A DNA stretch of 64,000 nucleotides, taken from positions 682,001 through 746,000 of the forward strand of contig OZ176060.1 of the NCBI GenBank assembly GCA_964247055.1, written 5' to 3'. The stretch comes from Paragordius varius (lineage: Eukaryota > Nematomorpha). A model generated the notes under the pieces. It did no database searches. It saw only the letters and a list, made by a program, of their open reading frames with translations, and was not told the origin of the DNA. Positions 56,201-62,760 of this stretch are shown here, piece by piece; within the stretch, counting starts at the first letter, position 1; the number at the start of each line of letters is the position of its first letter. The translations under genes were made by a program, and so were the position numbers.

Positions 56201-59200
56201 TTTAGAATAACCGCCCCCTTTAGACGTCAATTATTTACGACAACACCTGTTCGTCCCATCAGCTGTTTAATTATTTTTTATTTAATTTTTTAAAAAATTA
56301 TATTTATTTATTTTTATATATTTATTTTAAATTATAAAATTATTAAAAACATAAAAATATATTAAAAAATATTTTATTTAATTTTAAATTTATTTTTTTA
56401 TTTAAAATTTTTTTAATAAATAAAGCTTTTATGATTTTTTATTTATTTTTATAAAAAAAAAATTTATATTTATTTATTTATTTTTTAAATTATTTTTACC
56501 TTTAAAAAATAATTAAATTTTAATATTATATTTTAATTAATTAATTATTTATTTATTTTATATTTTAGTATATATTTTTTAAAAAATAATTTTTTAATAT
56601 TGTTTTATTTAAAAAAAATAATTTTATGTATTTTTAAATTTTAATAAAATATAAAAAAAATAGTTTTTAATATTTTTTATAAATAAAAAATTATATTTTA
56701 TTAAAAAAATTAATTTTTAATTTAAAAAATATTTTTTTAGTATTTTCTAGAAGAACTTTGCCATCTATACCAGGTTTTTTATTTTTTTTATTTTTTTTTA
56801 TTTTTTTTATATTATTTATTATTTTTTATTATTTAAATAAATTATATAAATATTTTTTTAGTTTTAAATATTCTATTATTTAATTTTTTAATTTTTTTTT
56901 AATTTTTTTTTCAAAATATTATTATTTAATTTATAATTTTATAAAATATTTTTATTTAATTTTTTTTAGATTATTAAATATTAACTGTTAATTTTTTATT
57001 TAAAATTAAATAAATTAGTATCATTTTATGTTTTTATTAAAAATTTTATAATTTTTTTTTATTAATTTTAATCTTTTAAATAATGTTTTGTAATATTTAT
57101 TTATAAAAATTTTTTTTGAATATTTTTAACAAATTAACTCTTTAATAAATATAAAAAATTTATATTTTAATTATTTTCAGTTATTTTAAAATTAAATAAT
57201 ATATATTTTTTTAAAAAAAAATTAATTTTAATTTAAATAAAATATTAAATATTTAAATATTGAATAATATTATAAATTTATATTAATTTAATTATATAAT
57301 TTTAAATAATAAATTAAAATTTTTAATATATTTTTATTAATTTAAATTAAGTTTTATATATTTTATTAAAATAATTTAAAAATTTATTTAAATAAATTTT
57401 TTTTAAATCAGCTGTTAGATTAGAAACAGCTGGTTTTGGAAGTTCTAGAAGTTCGGTTATTACACGTGCCCGTTTTACAGGTAAAAATAAAAAATATTTT
57501 TAAATTATTTTATTTAATATTTTTTACAAATATTAAAATAAAAATATTTTAATAAAGTTTATTAAAAAAATATAAATAAATAAATAAACATATATATATA
57601 TATATATACAATATTAAAAATTAAATTAATTATTTTTTTAAATAAATATTTTTTTTTTAAATAATTTTAAATAATAATATTTTTAATAATATAAATATAA
57701 ATAAAAATTAAAAATATTTGAAAAAAATTGTTAAAAATAATAAAAAAATAAAAAAAAATAAAAAAATAAAAAAAATAATTAAATATAAATAAATACATAT
57801 ATTATATATATATAATTTAAAAAATTGGAAAAAAAATATTTATTAAAAAGGAAAAAATTATTTTTATTTTAAAGATTTTAAATAAATAAAAAATTAATTA
57901 ATTTATAAAAATATATTTTTTTAACTTTGAAAATTATAATTTGAGTAAATTAGAAAATTCATGAAATATTTAAAATAATTAATTTTAAATTTTATTAGGT
58001 TTTTGTAATTAAATAATAAAATTATATATAAATTAATTTTTTAATATTTTTTCAATAAAATAAAATTAAATAATTAATTTTTTAGTTTTAAAAAATAATA
58101 TTTTAATTAATATTATTATTATCAATAAATTTAATTAAATATAAAACTAAAATATATTAAAATATTTTTTTTTCATAAAAAATAAATTATTAAATAGATA
58201 AATAATTTTTTAATAATTTATTATTATTATTAGTAGTATATAATTTAATTTTATTATTTTTAAAATTGAAATATATATTTTAGATAATTAAATATAAAAT
58301 ATTTAATAAAAAATTTTTTATAAAAAAATATTTTTTTAATATTTTTTATTTAAAGCGCCACCTTTTCGTCCGCAAACGCCCAGGCTTTCGCCTTTTACCA
58401 TTAATTCTGGTAATTAAATTTTTTTTAATTTATTTAAAAAATTATATTTTATTAATTTTTAAAAAATATATTATTAAAATATATTTAATATATATAAATA
58501 TTTTTTTTTGATTTAATTGTTTTTATTAAAAATATTATAAAATTATTAAAAAAATTAAAAAAATATATTTTACTTTTTTATTTTAAATATTTTTATAGAT
58601 TAATTTAAATATAATTTTATTTTTTAATATATATTTTAGACTGATTTTTTTATATTTTAATTATAAAATTTTTATATTTTTAAATATTTTTATTTTTTAA
58701 ATTTCTTATTTTTTTATTTAATAATTTTTTTAGTTCCCCCAATAACAAGAACTCCACCAGCTGTTTTACCACCTGGTTTACCTAGAGGTAATATTAATAA
58801 AAAATAATTTTTTTATTTTTTTAAATATTTTTTTTATTTGAAAAATAAAATAAACTTTTTTATTTTATGAAATATTATATAAATAATAAATTTATTAAAA
58901 TATTTTTAATTTATTTTATAATATTATAAAATTAAATTTTTAATTAAAAATATAAAAAAAAATTATATAAAATTATTTTTTATTAAAAAAAATAAAATTT
59001 TCTTTTTTTATTTTTCAATATAAAATTAAAAAATTTCAAAAAAAAATTTTATTTTTATAATTTTTTAATTTTTATTTTTTATTTTTTTAATAATTAAAAA
59101 TATTCGTTTATTTTTAATTTTTTTGTTTGTATTTTTCTACTTATAATTTTTTTTAATATTTTTTTATTTTATTTTTTTTTAAAAAATATTTTTTTAAATA

Positions 59201-62200
59201 ATTTTAATTTATTTTTTTAATTATATATATAAAAGTTATGTAGAAAATAAATTTTTTTTATTTATTAATAATTTTTCGTTTTTTATTTTTGAATAAAAAT
59301 AAATTTTTTTAGTCCTTTTTTGTTAAAATAAAAATAAAAAATAAATTAAAAAAATTAATTATTTTAATTTTATTATTTTATTATATCTTTCATTATTTAA
59401 AAATTTTCTTTTTTTATTTTTTATTTTTATTTATTTTTTAATTTTATTTATTTTTTAATTTTATTTAAATAAATAAAAAAATTTAACATGTTATAAATTG
59501 AATTTTTATTAATATAGAAATAATTTTTTTTAAATATATAAAAAAATTAAATATATTTAAATATTTTAAATTTTTATTAAAATATAAATTATTTTTTTTT
59601 TAAATTTCTTAATTAAATTATATAATTTTTTTTTAAATTTTTTTTTTATTTTTTAATTTTTTTTATTTTTTTAGCAAATATTTTTTTTTTAAAAAAAAAA
59701 TAATTAATCTAATAATTAAAAAAAAAAATTATTATTTTTTATTATTCAATTATTTAAAAAAAATATTTTTTTAGTTTAAAGTATATTATGTAAAAATTAA
59801 ATATAATTAATTTTTTATAAGATTTACACTATAAATATATTTTTATTAAAAATATTTTTATTTTGTGTTTTTTTAAAATTAATTTTATTGAAAATATTTT
59901 TATTTTATTTTTTTTATAATTATTAATTGTTTATTAAAAATTTTATGTATTTTTAAATTTTTATTTTTTTTCTTTATAAATATAATATTTAATATTTTTT
60001 AAATAAAAAATATTTATAAAAAAAAAATAATTATTTTTTTATTTTATTTATTTTTTTACTATTTATATTTTATAATTATTAAATTCATTTAGTTTTAATT
60101 TTTTTAAAATGAACAAATAAATATATTTTATATTTTAGTTTTTTATTTTTTTTAATTTTTTTGTTTTGTTTAATTTTTTTTAATTAAAATATATATATTT
60201 TTTAAGAAATTCAATAATTTTTTTTAATTTTTTTATTTTTATAAATTTTAAGGTTTTTTTTTATTTTTTTATTTTTTTAATTTTTTTTATTTTATTTTTA
60301 ATATTTTTTATTTTTTCAATTTTTAATATTTTTTTTTAGTTTTTGTCCCAATGAGCATAATGGCAATGAATATGGATGAATGGCAATGCGAATTCGATGT
60401 AAAATTATTTTTTAAGAAATCAGCTGTTTTTTAATTATTTTTAAATAAAATAATTTAAAAAAAAATTAAAATTATAAATATTTTGACTTTTATAAATTAA
60501 TTATTTATTATTAAATTTTAAAATCACAATTTTTTTATTATTAAATATTTTAAATTATGAAAAATTTTTTAAAATTATAATATTTTAATTTTAAATATTT
60601 AAAATTTAAAATTTTTAGATTATTTAATAATATTATTTTCAAAAATTAAAATAAATAATTATTTTAATATTCTAATTCATAAATTTAATTATTTATAATT
60701 TATTTAAGATTTTAATTTTTATTTAAAGAACAGCTGTTTATTAAATGTTAATTATATATTAAAATAATTATAATCTTTAATATTTTCTAAAAAAAATTAT
60801 TTTCATATTTTTCAAAAACAGCTGTTTTTATTTCCACTAGAGTATAAAAATAAATGCAAACACGAAAGAAATTAATTTTAAATGCAAATCAGCTGATGAT
60901 TAATTAATCAATTAAAAACTAAAAAAAAATATTTATAAATTCAAATGATAAATTAATAATTTTATTAAATAATTAATTATAAAATTATTTATTTAATATA
61001 TAATATCAAATATTTTTATATATTATACATTTAAAAGAATCAAAACAGCTGTTTTTTCTTAAATATTTTTTATAAAAAAAAATAAAAAATTATATTATAA
61101 TTTTAATATTCTAAAATATATATATTAATAATAAATTTAATTATTTCATATTATAAATATTATATTTATAATTTTTAAAAATCAGCTGTTTTCAATATTT
61201 CCACTAGAGTATGAAAATAAATGCAAACAGGAAAGAAATAAATTTTGAATGCAAATCAGCTGATGGAATATATCCTATGCCGGGAAAGAATTGTGTTTGG
61301 TAAATAAAATTTAAAAAAAATTTTATAAAAAAAATTTAAAATAATTTTATAAAAAAAATTAATTTAAAATATTTTTTATAAAAAAAATTAAAAAAAAATA
61401 AAATTATTTATTATAAAATATTTTTAAATATTTTTAAAATAATATTTTATGTAAATTTTTTATTTTTTGAAAAATAAATAAATTTATTTTAAAAAATTTT
61501 ATAAATACATTTTTTTATTTTTTTTTAAATTATTATTTTTTTTACATTTTTTATTATTAAAAAAAATTGAAATTTAAAAATTAATGAAAATTGAATGATT
61601 TAAAAAAATATTTTTATAAAAAAAAATAAAAAAATAATTTATAAAATAAATTTATTAAAAAAATTAAAACATTTATTTTTAAAATAAATTTATTTTTTAT
61701 AAAAATATAAAAATATTAAATTATTTTTGTTTTAATTTTTTAATAAAATATTTTAAATTAAATATATTTATAAAAAAACATTTTTAAATAATTAGTTTTA
61801 ATAAAATAAAAAAATTTAAAATTTAAATAAATTTTAAAAAACTTTTTAAATATTATTTTTTAATCAAATTTTTTATTTTATATCTAAAAAAATAATTTTT
61901 TATTTTTTTTTATAAATTAAATAATATATTATTATATAAATATTTAAAAAATTTTTTATTTATATAATTAATTTTTTATATTTTAAATAAATATTTTTTT
62001 AAATATTATTATTTAAATATTTTTATAAAAAAAATTATATATTAGTAATTCAAATAAAAAAAAATATTTTTTAATAAAATTTTTTTTTTATTTTCTGTTT
62101 TCAGGTATGTTGCTTGTTCCAATTTCTATGCTTGGTTCATGTGTTGTCCACATGGAACACTTTTTGATGTTCGGTCAAACATTTGCGAAACAGCTGATAA

Positions 62201-62219
62201 AATAACATGTGATTATTGA
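21136..62219 (+). CDS. Large chitin-binding (CBM14/peritrophin-A type) extracellular protein, 33 exons (whole gene)
   Basis: Thirty-three exons of 33-181 bases, each bounded by AG and GT, join to 2,700 bases: 899 residues plus TGA. Reading phase is preserved at all 32 junctions, which is strong support for the model. The N-terminus has a hydrophobic segment (about 28-38), a possible signal anchor or late signal peptide. Residues 61-811 contain no cysteine, are polar and low in order, and carry several N-glycosylation sequons (exons 5, 6, 9, 10, 14, 17). Residues 341-406 and 407-472 are a 66-residue tandem repeat with 58 identical positions. Residues 722-811 are Arg/Pro-rich. Cysteines 846, 860, 866, 876, 889 and 897 match the six-cysteine type-2 chitin-binding pattern. 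A matrix or cuticle role is inferred. The start codon and two exon edges (6, 19) are the least certain parts. Confidence 0.85.
22131..22181 (+). CDS. Large gene, exon 2 (residues 61-77)
   Basis: Bounded by 'ttttttttag' and GTATAT, phase 1 to 1. Encodes DFSYLTDNSNDLEKNPK. Acidic and Asn-rich. Confidence 0.75.
22963..23005 (+). CDS. Large gene, exon 3 (residues 78-91)
   Basis: Bounded by 'tatttttag' and GTAAAT, phase 1 in and 2 out. Encodes IFASSYGRNVISID. Confidence 0.8.
24016..24900 (+). pseudogene. Upstream decayed copies of exon 4
   Basis: Three part copies of the start of exon 4 occur in intron 3. At about 24016-24050 the copy follows 'tttttag' and reads 'taaagttgacatagtcaatg'. At 24649-24690 it follows 'tttttag' and reads 'agctgacatcttattggtta'. 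At about 24883 only 'actgacatcttatta' remains. Each falls into stops soon after the matched part. The copy nearest to the true exon is not the longest preserved. Confidence 0.7.
25099..25207 (+). CDS. Large gene, exon 4 (residues 92-128)
   Basis: Bounded by 'tattttag' and GTAAAA, phase 2 in and 0 out. It starts HKADILLVKERR and ends NPNPQIDFPGNF. It has decayed copies of its start upstream and of its end downstream. Confidence 0.85.
25460..27610 (+). repeat. Downstream decayed copies of exon 4's 3' end
   Basis: Copies of the last roughly 40 bases ('aatccacaaattgattttcc' plus 'aggaaattttgtaa', including the donor) occur at about 25465, 26211, 26578, 26895, 27083 and 27570. They become shorter and more altered with distance. 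Three 150-bp tandem units ('aaacatttattttaaaatta') lie among them at about 25740, 25890 and 26040. Confidence 0.85.
28208..28324 (+). CDS. Large gene, exon 5 (residues 129-167)
   Basis: Bounded by 'tttttag' and GTAAAA, phase 0 to 0. It starts RKQELIFSQTQKPDF and ends SAGASHQII. It contains sequon NRT and two CAGCTG palindromes in different frames (QLI and SAG). A part copy of its start, with acceptor, lies at about 27942-27968. Confidence 0.85.
29672..29732 (+). CDS. Large gene, exon 6 (residues 168-187)
   Basis: Phase 0 in and 1 out. Encodes SQIKKQNSSHVTGIGKIDKK. The acceptor 'atttcaaag' is weak. The in-frame AGCAG| six codons later (29690) is an alternative start. Donor GTTTTA. Confidence 0.7.
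30266..30315 (+). CDS. Large gene, exon 7 (residues 188-204)
   Basis: Bounded by 'tttttag' and GTAGAA, phase 1 in and 0 out. Encodes DQSPGYFGNDGFLFHSA. Confidence 0.8.
31100..31215 (+). CDS. Large gene, exon 8 (residues 205-242)
   Basis: Bounded by 'tttttatag' and GTTATT, phase 0 in and 2 out. It starts FSHYETTTADIYGSG and ends SNLEKSQK. An upstream part copy is at about 30825-30855 ('cactatgaacaacaacagct'). A downstream copy of its last 45 bases, donor included, is at 31386-31434. Confidence 0.85.
31386..31434 (+). repeat. Downstream copy of exon 8's 3' end
   Basis: 'agtgctcatcaacagatttc' and 'taatctagaaaaatctcaga' repeat the end of exon 8 with a few changes and keep a GT after the matched part. 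There is no acceptor directly before it, so it is unlikely to be spliced in by itself. Confidence 0.75.
31855..33475 (+). repeat. Upstream decayed copies of exon 9's 5' end
   Basis: Eight copies of the acceptor region and first 25 or so bases of exon 9 ('tttttagcatttcagtaaaa' then 'ataattcctggg') occur near 31863, 32043, 32190, 32361, 32547, 33077, 33310 and 33450. Most are preceded by ATCAGCTGATTTTATA or a close form. A second repeat ('aacatcagctgatgtttt' with 'tttttaatgttaatttt') is interleaved near 32850, 32980 and 33605. Confidence 0.85.
33791..33933 (+). CDS. Large gene, exon 9 (residues 243-290)
   Basis: Bounded by 'ttttaatag' and GTATGC, phase 2 in and 1 out. It starts NISVKIIPGIFVNHSQDV and ends VLSYVNRTSK. 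It has three sequons (NIS, NHS, NRT). CAGCTG occurs twice, read once as QL and once as SAD. Confidence 0.9.
34085..34680 (+). repeat. Downstream decayed copies of exon 9's 3' end
   Basis: 'tgttaaccgaacattaaaaa', 'gttacccgaacatccaaaag', 'tgttaaccgaatac' and 'ggtaaccgaactta' at about 34087, 34301, 34446 and 34643 repeat 'gtgaaccgaacatcaaaaag'. Two of them also carry the CAGCTGATA that follows exon 9. Confidence 0.8.
35123..35221 (+). CDS. Large gene, exon 10 (residues 291-323)
   Basis: The acceptor lies within the palindrome (aaaCAG|CTGG); donor GTTAAA; phase 1 to 1. It starts TGNNSQLIGDYDIIDKF and ends FIDRTEK. Contains sequon NNS. Confidence 0.85.
35836..35886 (+). CDS. Large gene, exon 11 (residues 324-340)
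   Basis: Acceptor aaaCAG|CTGAT, donor GTCATT, phase 1 to 1. Encodes ADNQVIGENNKVDLTGK. Its second half resembles the start of exons 14 and 17 at the DNA level ('gatcggcgaaaataacaagg' against 'gatcgagaaaaatactacag'), so it may be a diverged relative. Confidence 0.85.
36518..36571 (+). CDS. Large gene, exon 12 (residues 341-358; repeat unit 1)
   Basis: Acceptor aatCAG|CTGAG, donor GTTTTT, phase 1 to 1. Encodes AEQNLISGGKHMEIQTEK. First exon of the duplicated three-exon unit; its twin is exon 15, with two residue changes. Confidence 0.9.
36650..37485. repeat. T-rich intron 12 with a tandem duplication of about 435 bp
   Basis: A stretch of about 400 bp at about 36650-37050 recurs at about 37090-37485 (for example 'tttaaaatgtttatattttt' at 36992 and 37427; offset 435). 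The intron is almost pure T on the coding strand. Confidence 0.75.
38580..38665 (+). CDS. Large gene, exon 13 (residues 359-387; repeat unit 1)
   Basis: Bounded by 'tttttatag' and GTATTT, phase 1 in and 0 out. It starts IQSEKSTIPFNFWKETAD and ends KDIKTDVLK. Twin of exon 16. Decayed copies of its end (cagctgatatta.. aaacagatgttttaaaagt) follow at 38774 and 39070. Confidence 0.9.
38771..39285 (+). repeat. Downstream decayed copies of exon 13's 3' end
   Basis: 'aaaacagctgatattaatat' plus 'taaaacagatgttttaaaag' at 38774-38815; 'cagctgatgttaaaaaaaca' plus 'gctgatattgaaaaaaaagt' at 39077-39116; a weak copy near 39264. Confidence 0.75.
39412..39469 (+). CDS. Large gene, exon 14 (residues 388-406; repeat unit 1)
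   Basis: Acceptor aatCAG|CTGAT, donor GTATTT, phase 0 in and 1 out. Encodes LIERNITDDYEPKTPEFSK with sequon NIT. Twin of exon 17. Confidence 0.9.
40091..40144 (+). CDS. Large gene, exon 15 (residues 407-424; repeat unit 2)
   Basis: Acceptor aatCAG|CTGAG, donor GTTTTT, phase 1 to 1. Encodes AEQYLISGGKHMEKQTEK. The preceding intron 14 is homologous to intron 11 (shared 'gagcaaaatttaaataataa' and 'attaaatacaaatcttttat'), so intron sequence was copied with the exons. Confidence 0.9.
41290..41375 (+). CDS. Large gene, exon 16 (residues 425-453; repeat unit 2)
   Basis: Bounded by 'ataattag' and GTTATT, phase 1 in and 0 out. It starts IQPEKSTTPFNFWKETAD and ends KDIKTDVLK. It differs from exon 13 at two residues. 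Confidence 0.9.
41505..41905 (+). repeat. Downstream decayed copies of exon 16's 3' end
   Basis: 'aaacagctgatattggaaaa' plus 'gacattaaaacagatgtt' at 41514-41550, almost exact; 'gaacagctgatattaaatta' at 41703; 'aatcagccgatattaaaaat' plus 'atagatgttttgaaagt' at 41864-41901. The nearest copy is the best preserved. Confidence 0.8.
42204..42261 (+). CDS. Large gene, exon 17 (residues 454-472; repeat unit 2)
   Basis: Acceptor aatCAG|CTGAT, donor GTAATA, phase 0 in and 1 out. Encodes LIEKNTTDDYKPKTPEFGK with sequon NTT. It differs from exon 14 at four residues. Confidence 0.9.
42846..42926 (+). CDS. Large gene, exon 18 (residues 473-499)
   Basis: The acceptor is the last AG of a TA dinucleotide run (tatatatag), donor GTTTTT, phase 1 to 1. 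It starts VTSYKFSFDRHFEHQLTEK and ends TSTRKI. The RHF core and its codons resemble exon 19. Confidence 0.85.
43704..43787 (+). CDS. Large gene, exon 19 (residues 500-527)
   Basis: Phase 1 to 1, donor GTAAAA. It starts SADSQKFDFDGGRHFVF and ends DSSTP. Two in-phase acceptors compete, six bases apart (ATTGAAG| and GGTGCAG|). The second would drop two residues. Confidence 0.8.
43840..45230 (+). repeat. CAGCTG-rich intron 19
   Basis: At least nine 'aaacagctgttta'/'aacagctgataat' units lie near 43844, 44080, 44152, 44297, 44436, 44821, 44906, 45068 and (as CTGCTG) 45200. The 'cagctgataatata' forms copy the beginning of exon 20. No other coding signal was seen. Confidence 0.75.
45356..45438 (+). 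CDS. Large gene, exon 20 (residues 528-555)
   Basis: Acceptor aaaCAG|CTGAT, donor gaaCAG|GTGATT, phase 1 in and 0 out. It starts TDNIIINSGIDNELTD and ends GGRSEKNLYEQ. Both edges are forms of the same palindrome. Confidence 0.85.
46361..46498 (+). CDS. Large gene, exon 21 (residues 556-601)
   Basis: Bounded by 'ttttccttag' and GTAATT, phase 0 to 0. It starts NIESDWLSVGKNGSSDVAF, continues ALIDEIGHDSAVSVIRNP and ends EKQLIKVSK. It is the source (or one member) of the largest echo family in the window. It has two CAGCTG motifs in different frames. Confidence 0.9.
46742..50720 (+). repeat. Thirteen tandem copies of exon 21 in intron 21
   Basis: Copies of 50-110 bp, about 150-450 bp apart, lie at about 46745-46828, 47061-47146, 47478-47561, 47699-47750, 48051-48161, 48395-48440, 48781-48867, 49111-49177, 49503-49590, 49901-50010, 50152-50211, 50318-50370 and 50632-50720. 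Most keep the frame of ALIDEIGHDSAVSVIRNP and end in AAG|GT or AAA|GT. No copy has an in-frame acceptor directly upstream, and some (at 47478, 49503) carry single-base deletions. Spacers share 'aaaaattgtttaaaacagct' and 'gacaaaaattgaataaaaat'. Confidence 0.9.
50974..51126 (+). CDS. Candidate extra or alternative exon in intron 21
   Basis: An open stretch of 51 codons follows aaaCAG|CTAAT and ends before GTTGTA, phase 0 to 0. It would fit in frame between exons 21 and 22. It begins LIKDFYNEKQLFMEEKY and contains HISKSPVFIINHEQQLI. It is more codon-like than the surrounding spacer, but its donor is unusual and it may be another drifted echo. It is not counted in the 899-residue model. Confidence 0.35.
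51759..51924 (+). CDS. Large gene, exon 22 (residues 602-656)
   Basis: Bounded by 'tattttag' and GTATAT, phase 0 in and 1 out; one of the longest exons. It starts KPLSSDGNAKSVDLPPF, has an IGNNNN run near the end, and closes QIPTDYDF. CAGCTG occurs as SAA and TAV codons. Confidence 0.9.
51930..52870 (+). repeat. Downstream decayed copies of exon 22's 3' end
   Basis: 'aaattcttactgattataat' or 'ttcaaattcctactgattat' followed by 'gattttggtatt' recurs at about 52090, 52313 and 52580, with a short remnant at 52848. The copies are separated by 'aaaacagctgtttt' units. The donor (TTTG|GTAT) is kept in each fuller copy. Confidence 0.85.
53150..53838 (+). repeat. Upstream intron-end copies before exon 23
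   Basis: 'aaaacagctgatttataaaa' followed by 'aatttaattttttaa' occurs at 53407, and again directly before exon 23 at 53793. Variants lie at 53154, 53538 and 53688. These copy the 3' end of intron 22 rather than coding sequence. Confidence 0.7.
53839..53901 (+). CDS. Large gene, exon 23 (residues 657-677)
   Basis: Bounded by 'ttttatag' and GTTTTT, phase 1 to 1. It starts EEIGHNRNFEQTFQR and ends PKPLTA. Confidence 0.85.
54394..54445 (+). CDS. Large gene, exon 24 (residues 678-694)
   Basis: Bounded by 'tatttttag' and GTTTTT, phase 1 in and 2 out. Encodes DYPNFIDHIGSSHFQST. No echoes flank it. Confidence 0.85.
55360..55440 (+). CDS. Large gene, exon 25 (residues 695-721)
   Basis: Bounded by 'tttttttag' and GTGATT, phase 2 to 2. 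It starts SIETQKPFSPDLLLPRSAVP and ends TAKSVK. Confidence 0.85.
56206..56264 (+). CDS. Large gene, exon 26 (residues 722-741)
   Basis: Bounded by 'atttttag' and GTTTAA, phase 2 in and 1 out. It starts RITAPFRRQLFTTTPV and ends RPIS. The donor is formed by CAGCT|GTTTAA. An earlier GTTCGT donor (56249) would break the phase with exon 28 and was set aside. Confidence 0.75.
56741..56773 (+). CDS. Large gene, exon 27 (residues 742-752), shortest exon
   Basis: Bounded by 'atttttttag' and GTTTTT, phase 1 to 1, 33 bases. Encodes LFSRRTLPSIP. Confidence 0.7.
57412..57480 (+). CDS. Large gene, exon 28 (residues 753-775)
   Basis: Acceptor aatCAG|CTGTT, donor GTAAAA, phase 1 to 1. It starts AVRLETAGFGSSRSS and ends TRARFT. 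Confidence 0.85.
58356..58409 (+). CDS. Large gene, exon 29 (residues 776-793)
   Basis: Bounded by 'atttaaag' and GTAATT, phase 1 to 1. Encodes APPFRPQTPRLSPFTINS. Pro/Arg-rich and the same size and phase as exon 30. Confidence 0.85.
58734..58787 (+). CDS. Large gene, exon 30 (residues 794-811)
   Basis: Bounded by 'tttttttag' and GTAATA, phase 1 to 1. Encodes VPPITRTPPAVLPPGLPR. Confidence 0.9.
60340..60398 (+). CDS. Large gene, exon 31 (residues 812-831)
   Basis: Bounded by 'tttttttag' and GTAAAA, phase 1 in and 0 out. Encodes VFVPMSIMAMNMDEWQCEFD. Cys828 is the first cysteine of the protein. Confidence 0.85.
60815..60895 (+). pseudogene. Upstream decayed copy of exon 32
   Basis: Repeats the acceptor region 'tttccactagagtat' and most of the exon start ('aaataaatgcaaacacgaaa', 'aatgcaaatcagctgatga') but falls apart after CAGCTGATGA and lacks the chitin-binding residues. 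An in-frame change also gives a stop. Confidence 0.8.
61208..61299 (+). CDS. Large gene, exon 32 (residues 832-861; start of chitin-binding domain)
   Basis: Bounded by 'tttccactag' and GTAAAT, phase 0 in and 2 out. It starts SMKINANRKEINFECKS and continues ADGIYPMPGKNCV. Cys846 and Cys860 are the first two cysteines of the CBM14 pattern, and DGIYP is the typical start of this fold. The intron splits the codon of Trp862. Confidence 0.92.
62105..62219 (+). CDS. Large gene, exon 33 (residues 862-899; end of chitin-binding domain, stop)
   Basis: Bounded by 'ttttcag' and ending in TGA at 62217-62219. It starts WYVACSNFYAWFMCCPHG, then TLFDVRSNICE, and ends KITCDY. Cys866, 876, 889 and 897 complete the six-cysteine pattern. 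Aromatic residues after the third cysteine and the CPxG.xF motif are typical of type-2 chitin-binding domains. Cys875 next to Cys876 is an extra cysteine that could pair with Cys828. Confidence 0.93.
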
Positions 62220-62246
62220 CAACAGCTGTTATTGAATTGTTATTGA

Positions 62247-62252
62247 AATAAA
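62247..62252 (+). terminator. Possible polyadenylation signal
   Basis: AATAAA 28 bases after the stop codon. Weak evidence, because this hexamer is common by chance in such AT-rich DNA. Confidence 0.3.
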
Positions 62253-62339
62253 TTTATTAATAATTTATAATTTTATATAATTTATTTATTTGATTATTAA
62301 ATTTATTAGTATTTTTAATTTATATTTTTAATGATTTTT

Positions 62340-62760
62340 CTAGAACTAAATTTTTTTTCAAAAAAATGCGAAACAGCTGATAAAATAACATGTTATTACT
62401 GAACAGCTGTTATAATTAAAAATTTAATAAATTAATAAATTTTTAATAATTATTTATGTTATAAATATATAGACATATATATATATATATATAGTAATTT
62501 TTAATTAATATTCTTTAAATATTGAACATATATTTTCGAAAATACTAAAATTGCGAAACAGCTGATAATGTGATTACTGAACAGCTGTTATTGAATTGAT
62601 ATTGAAATAAATATTATAATTAATTGATTTATATAATCAATTATATATATAATTTATGTATTATTAATTTTTTTTACATATTTATTATTTTAGATATATT
62701 TTTAATAAAAGTAGATAAAATTACATGTGATTCTTGAACAGCTGTTAATAATTATTTACG
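62340..62760 (+). repeat. Downstream copies of exon 33's 3' end
   Basis: 'tgcgaaacagctgataaaat' with 'aacatgt..attactgaacagctgtta' repeats the end of the coding sequence, the stop codon and the start of the 3' flank at about 62367, 62552 and 62706. The second copy also keeps 'ttgatattgaaataaat'. Confidence 0.85.
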
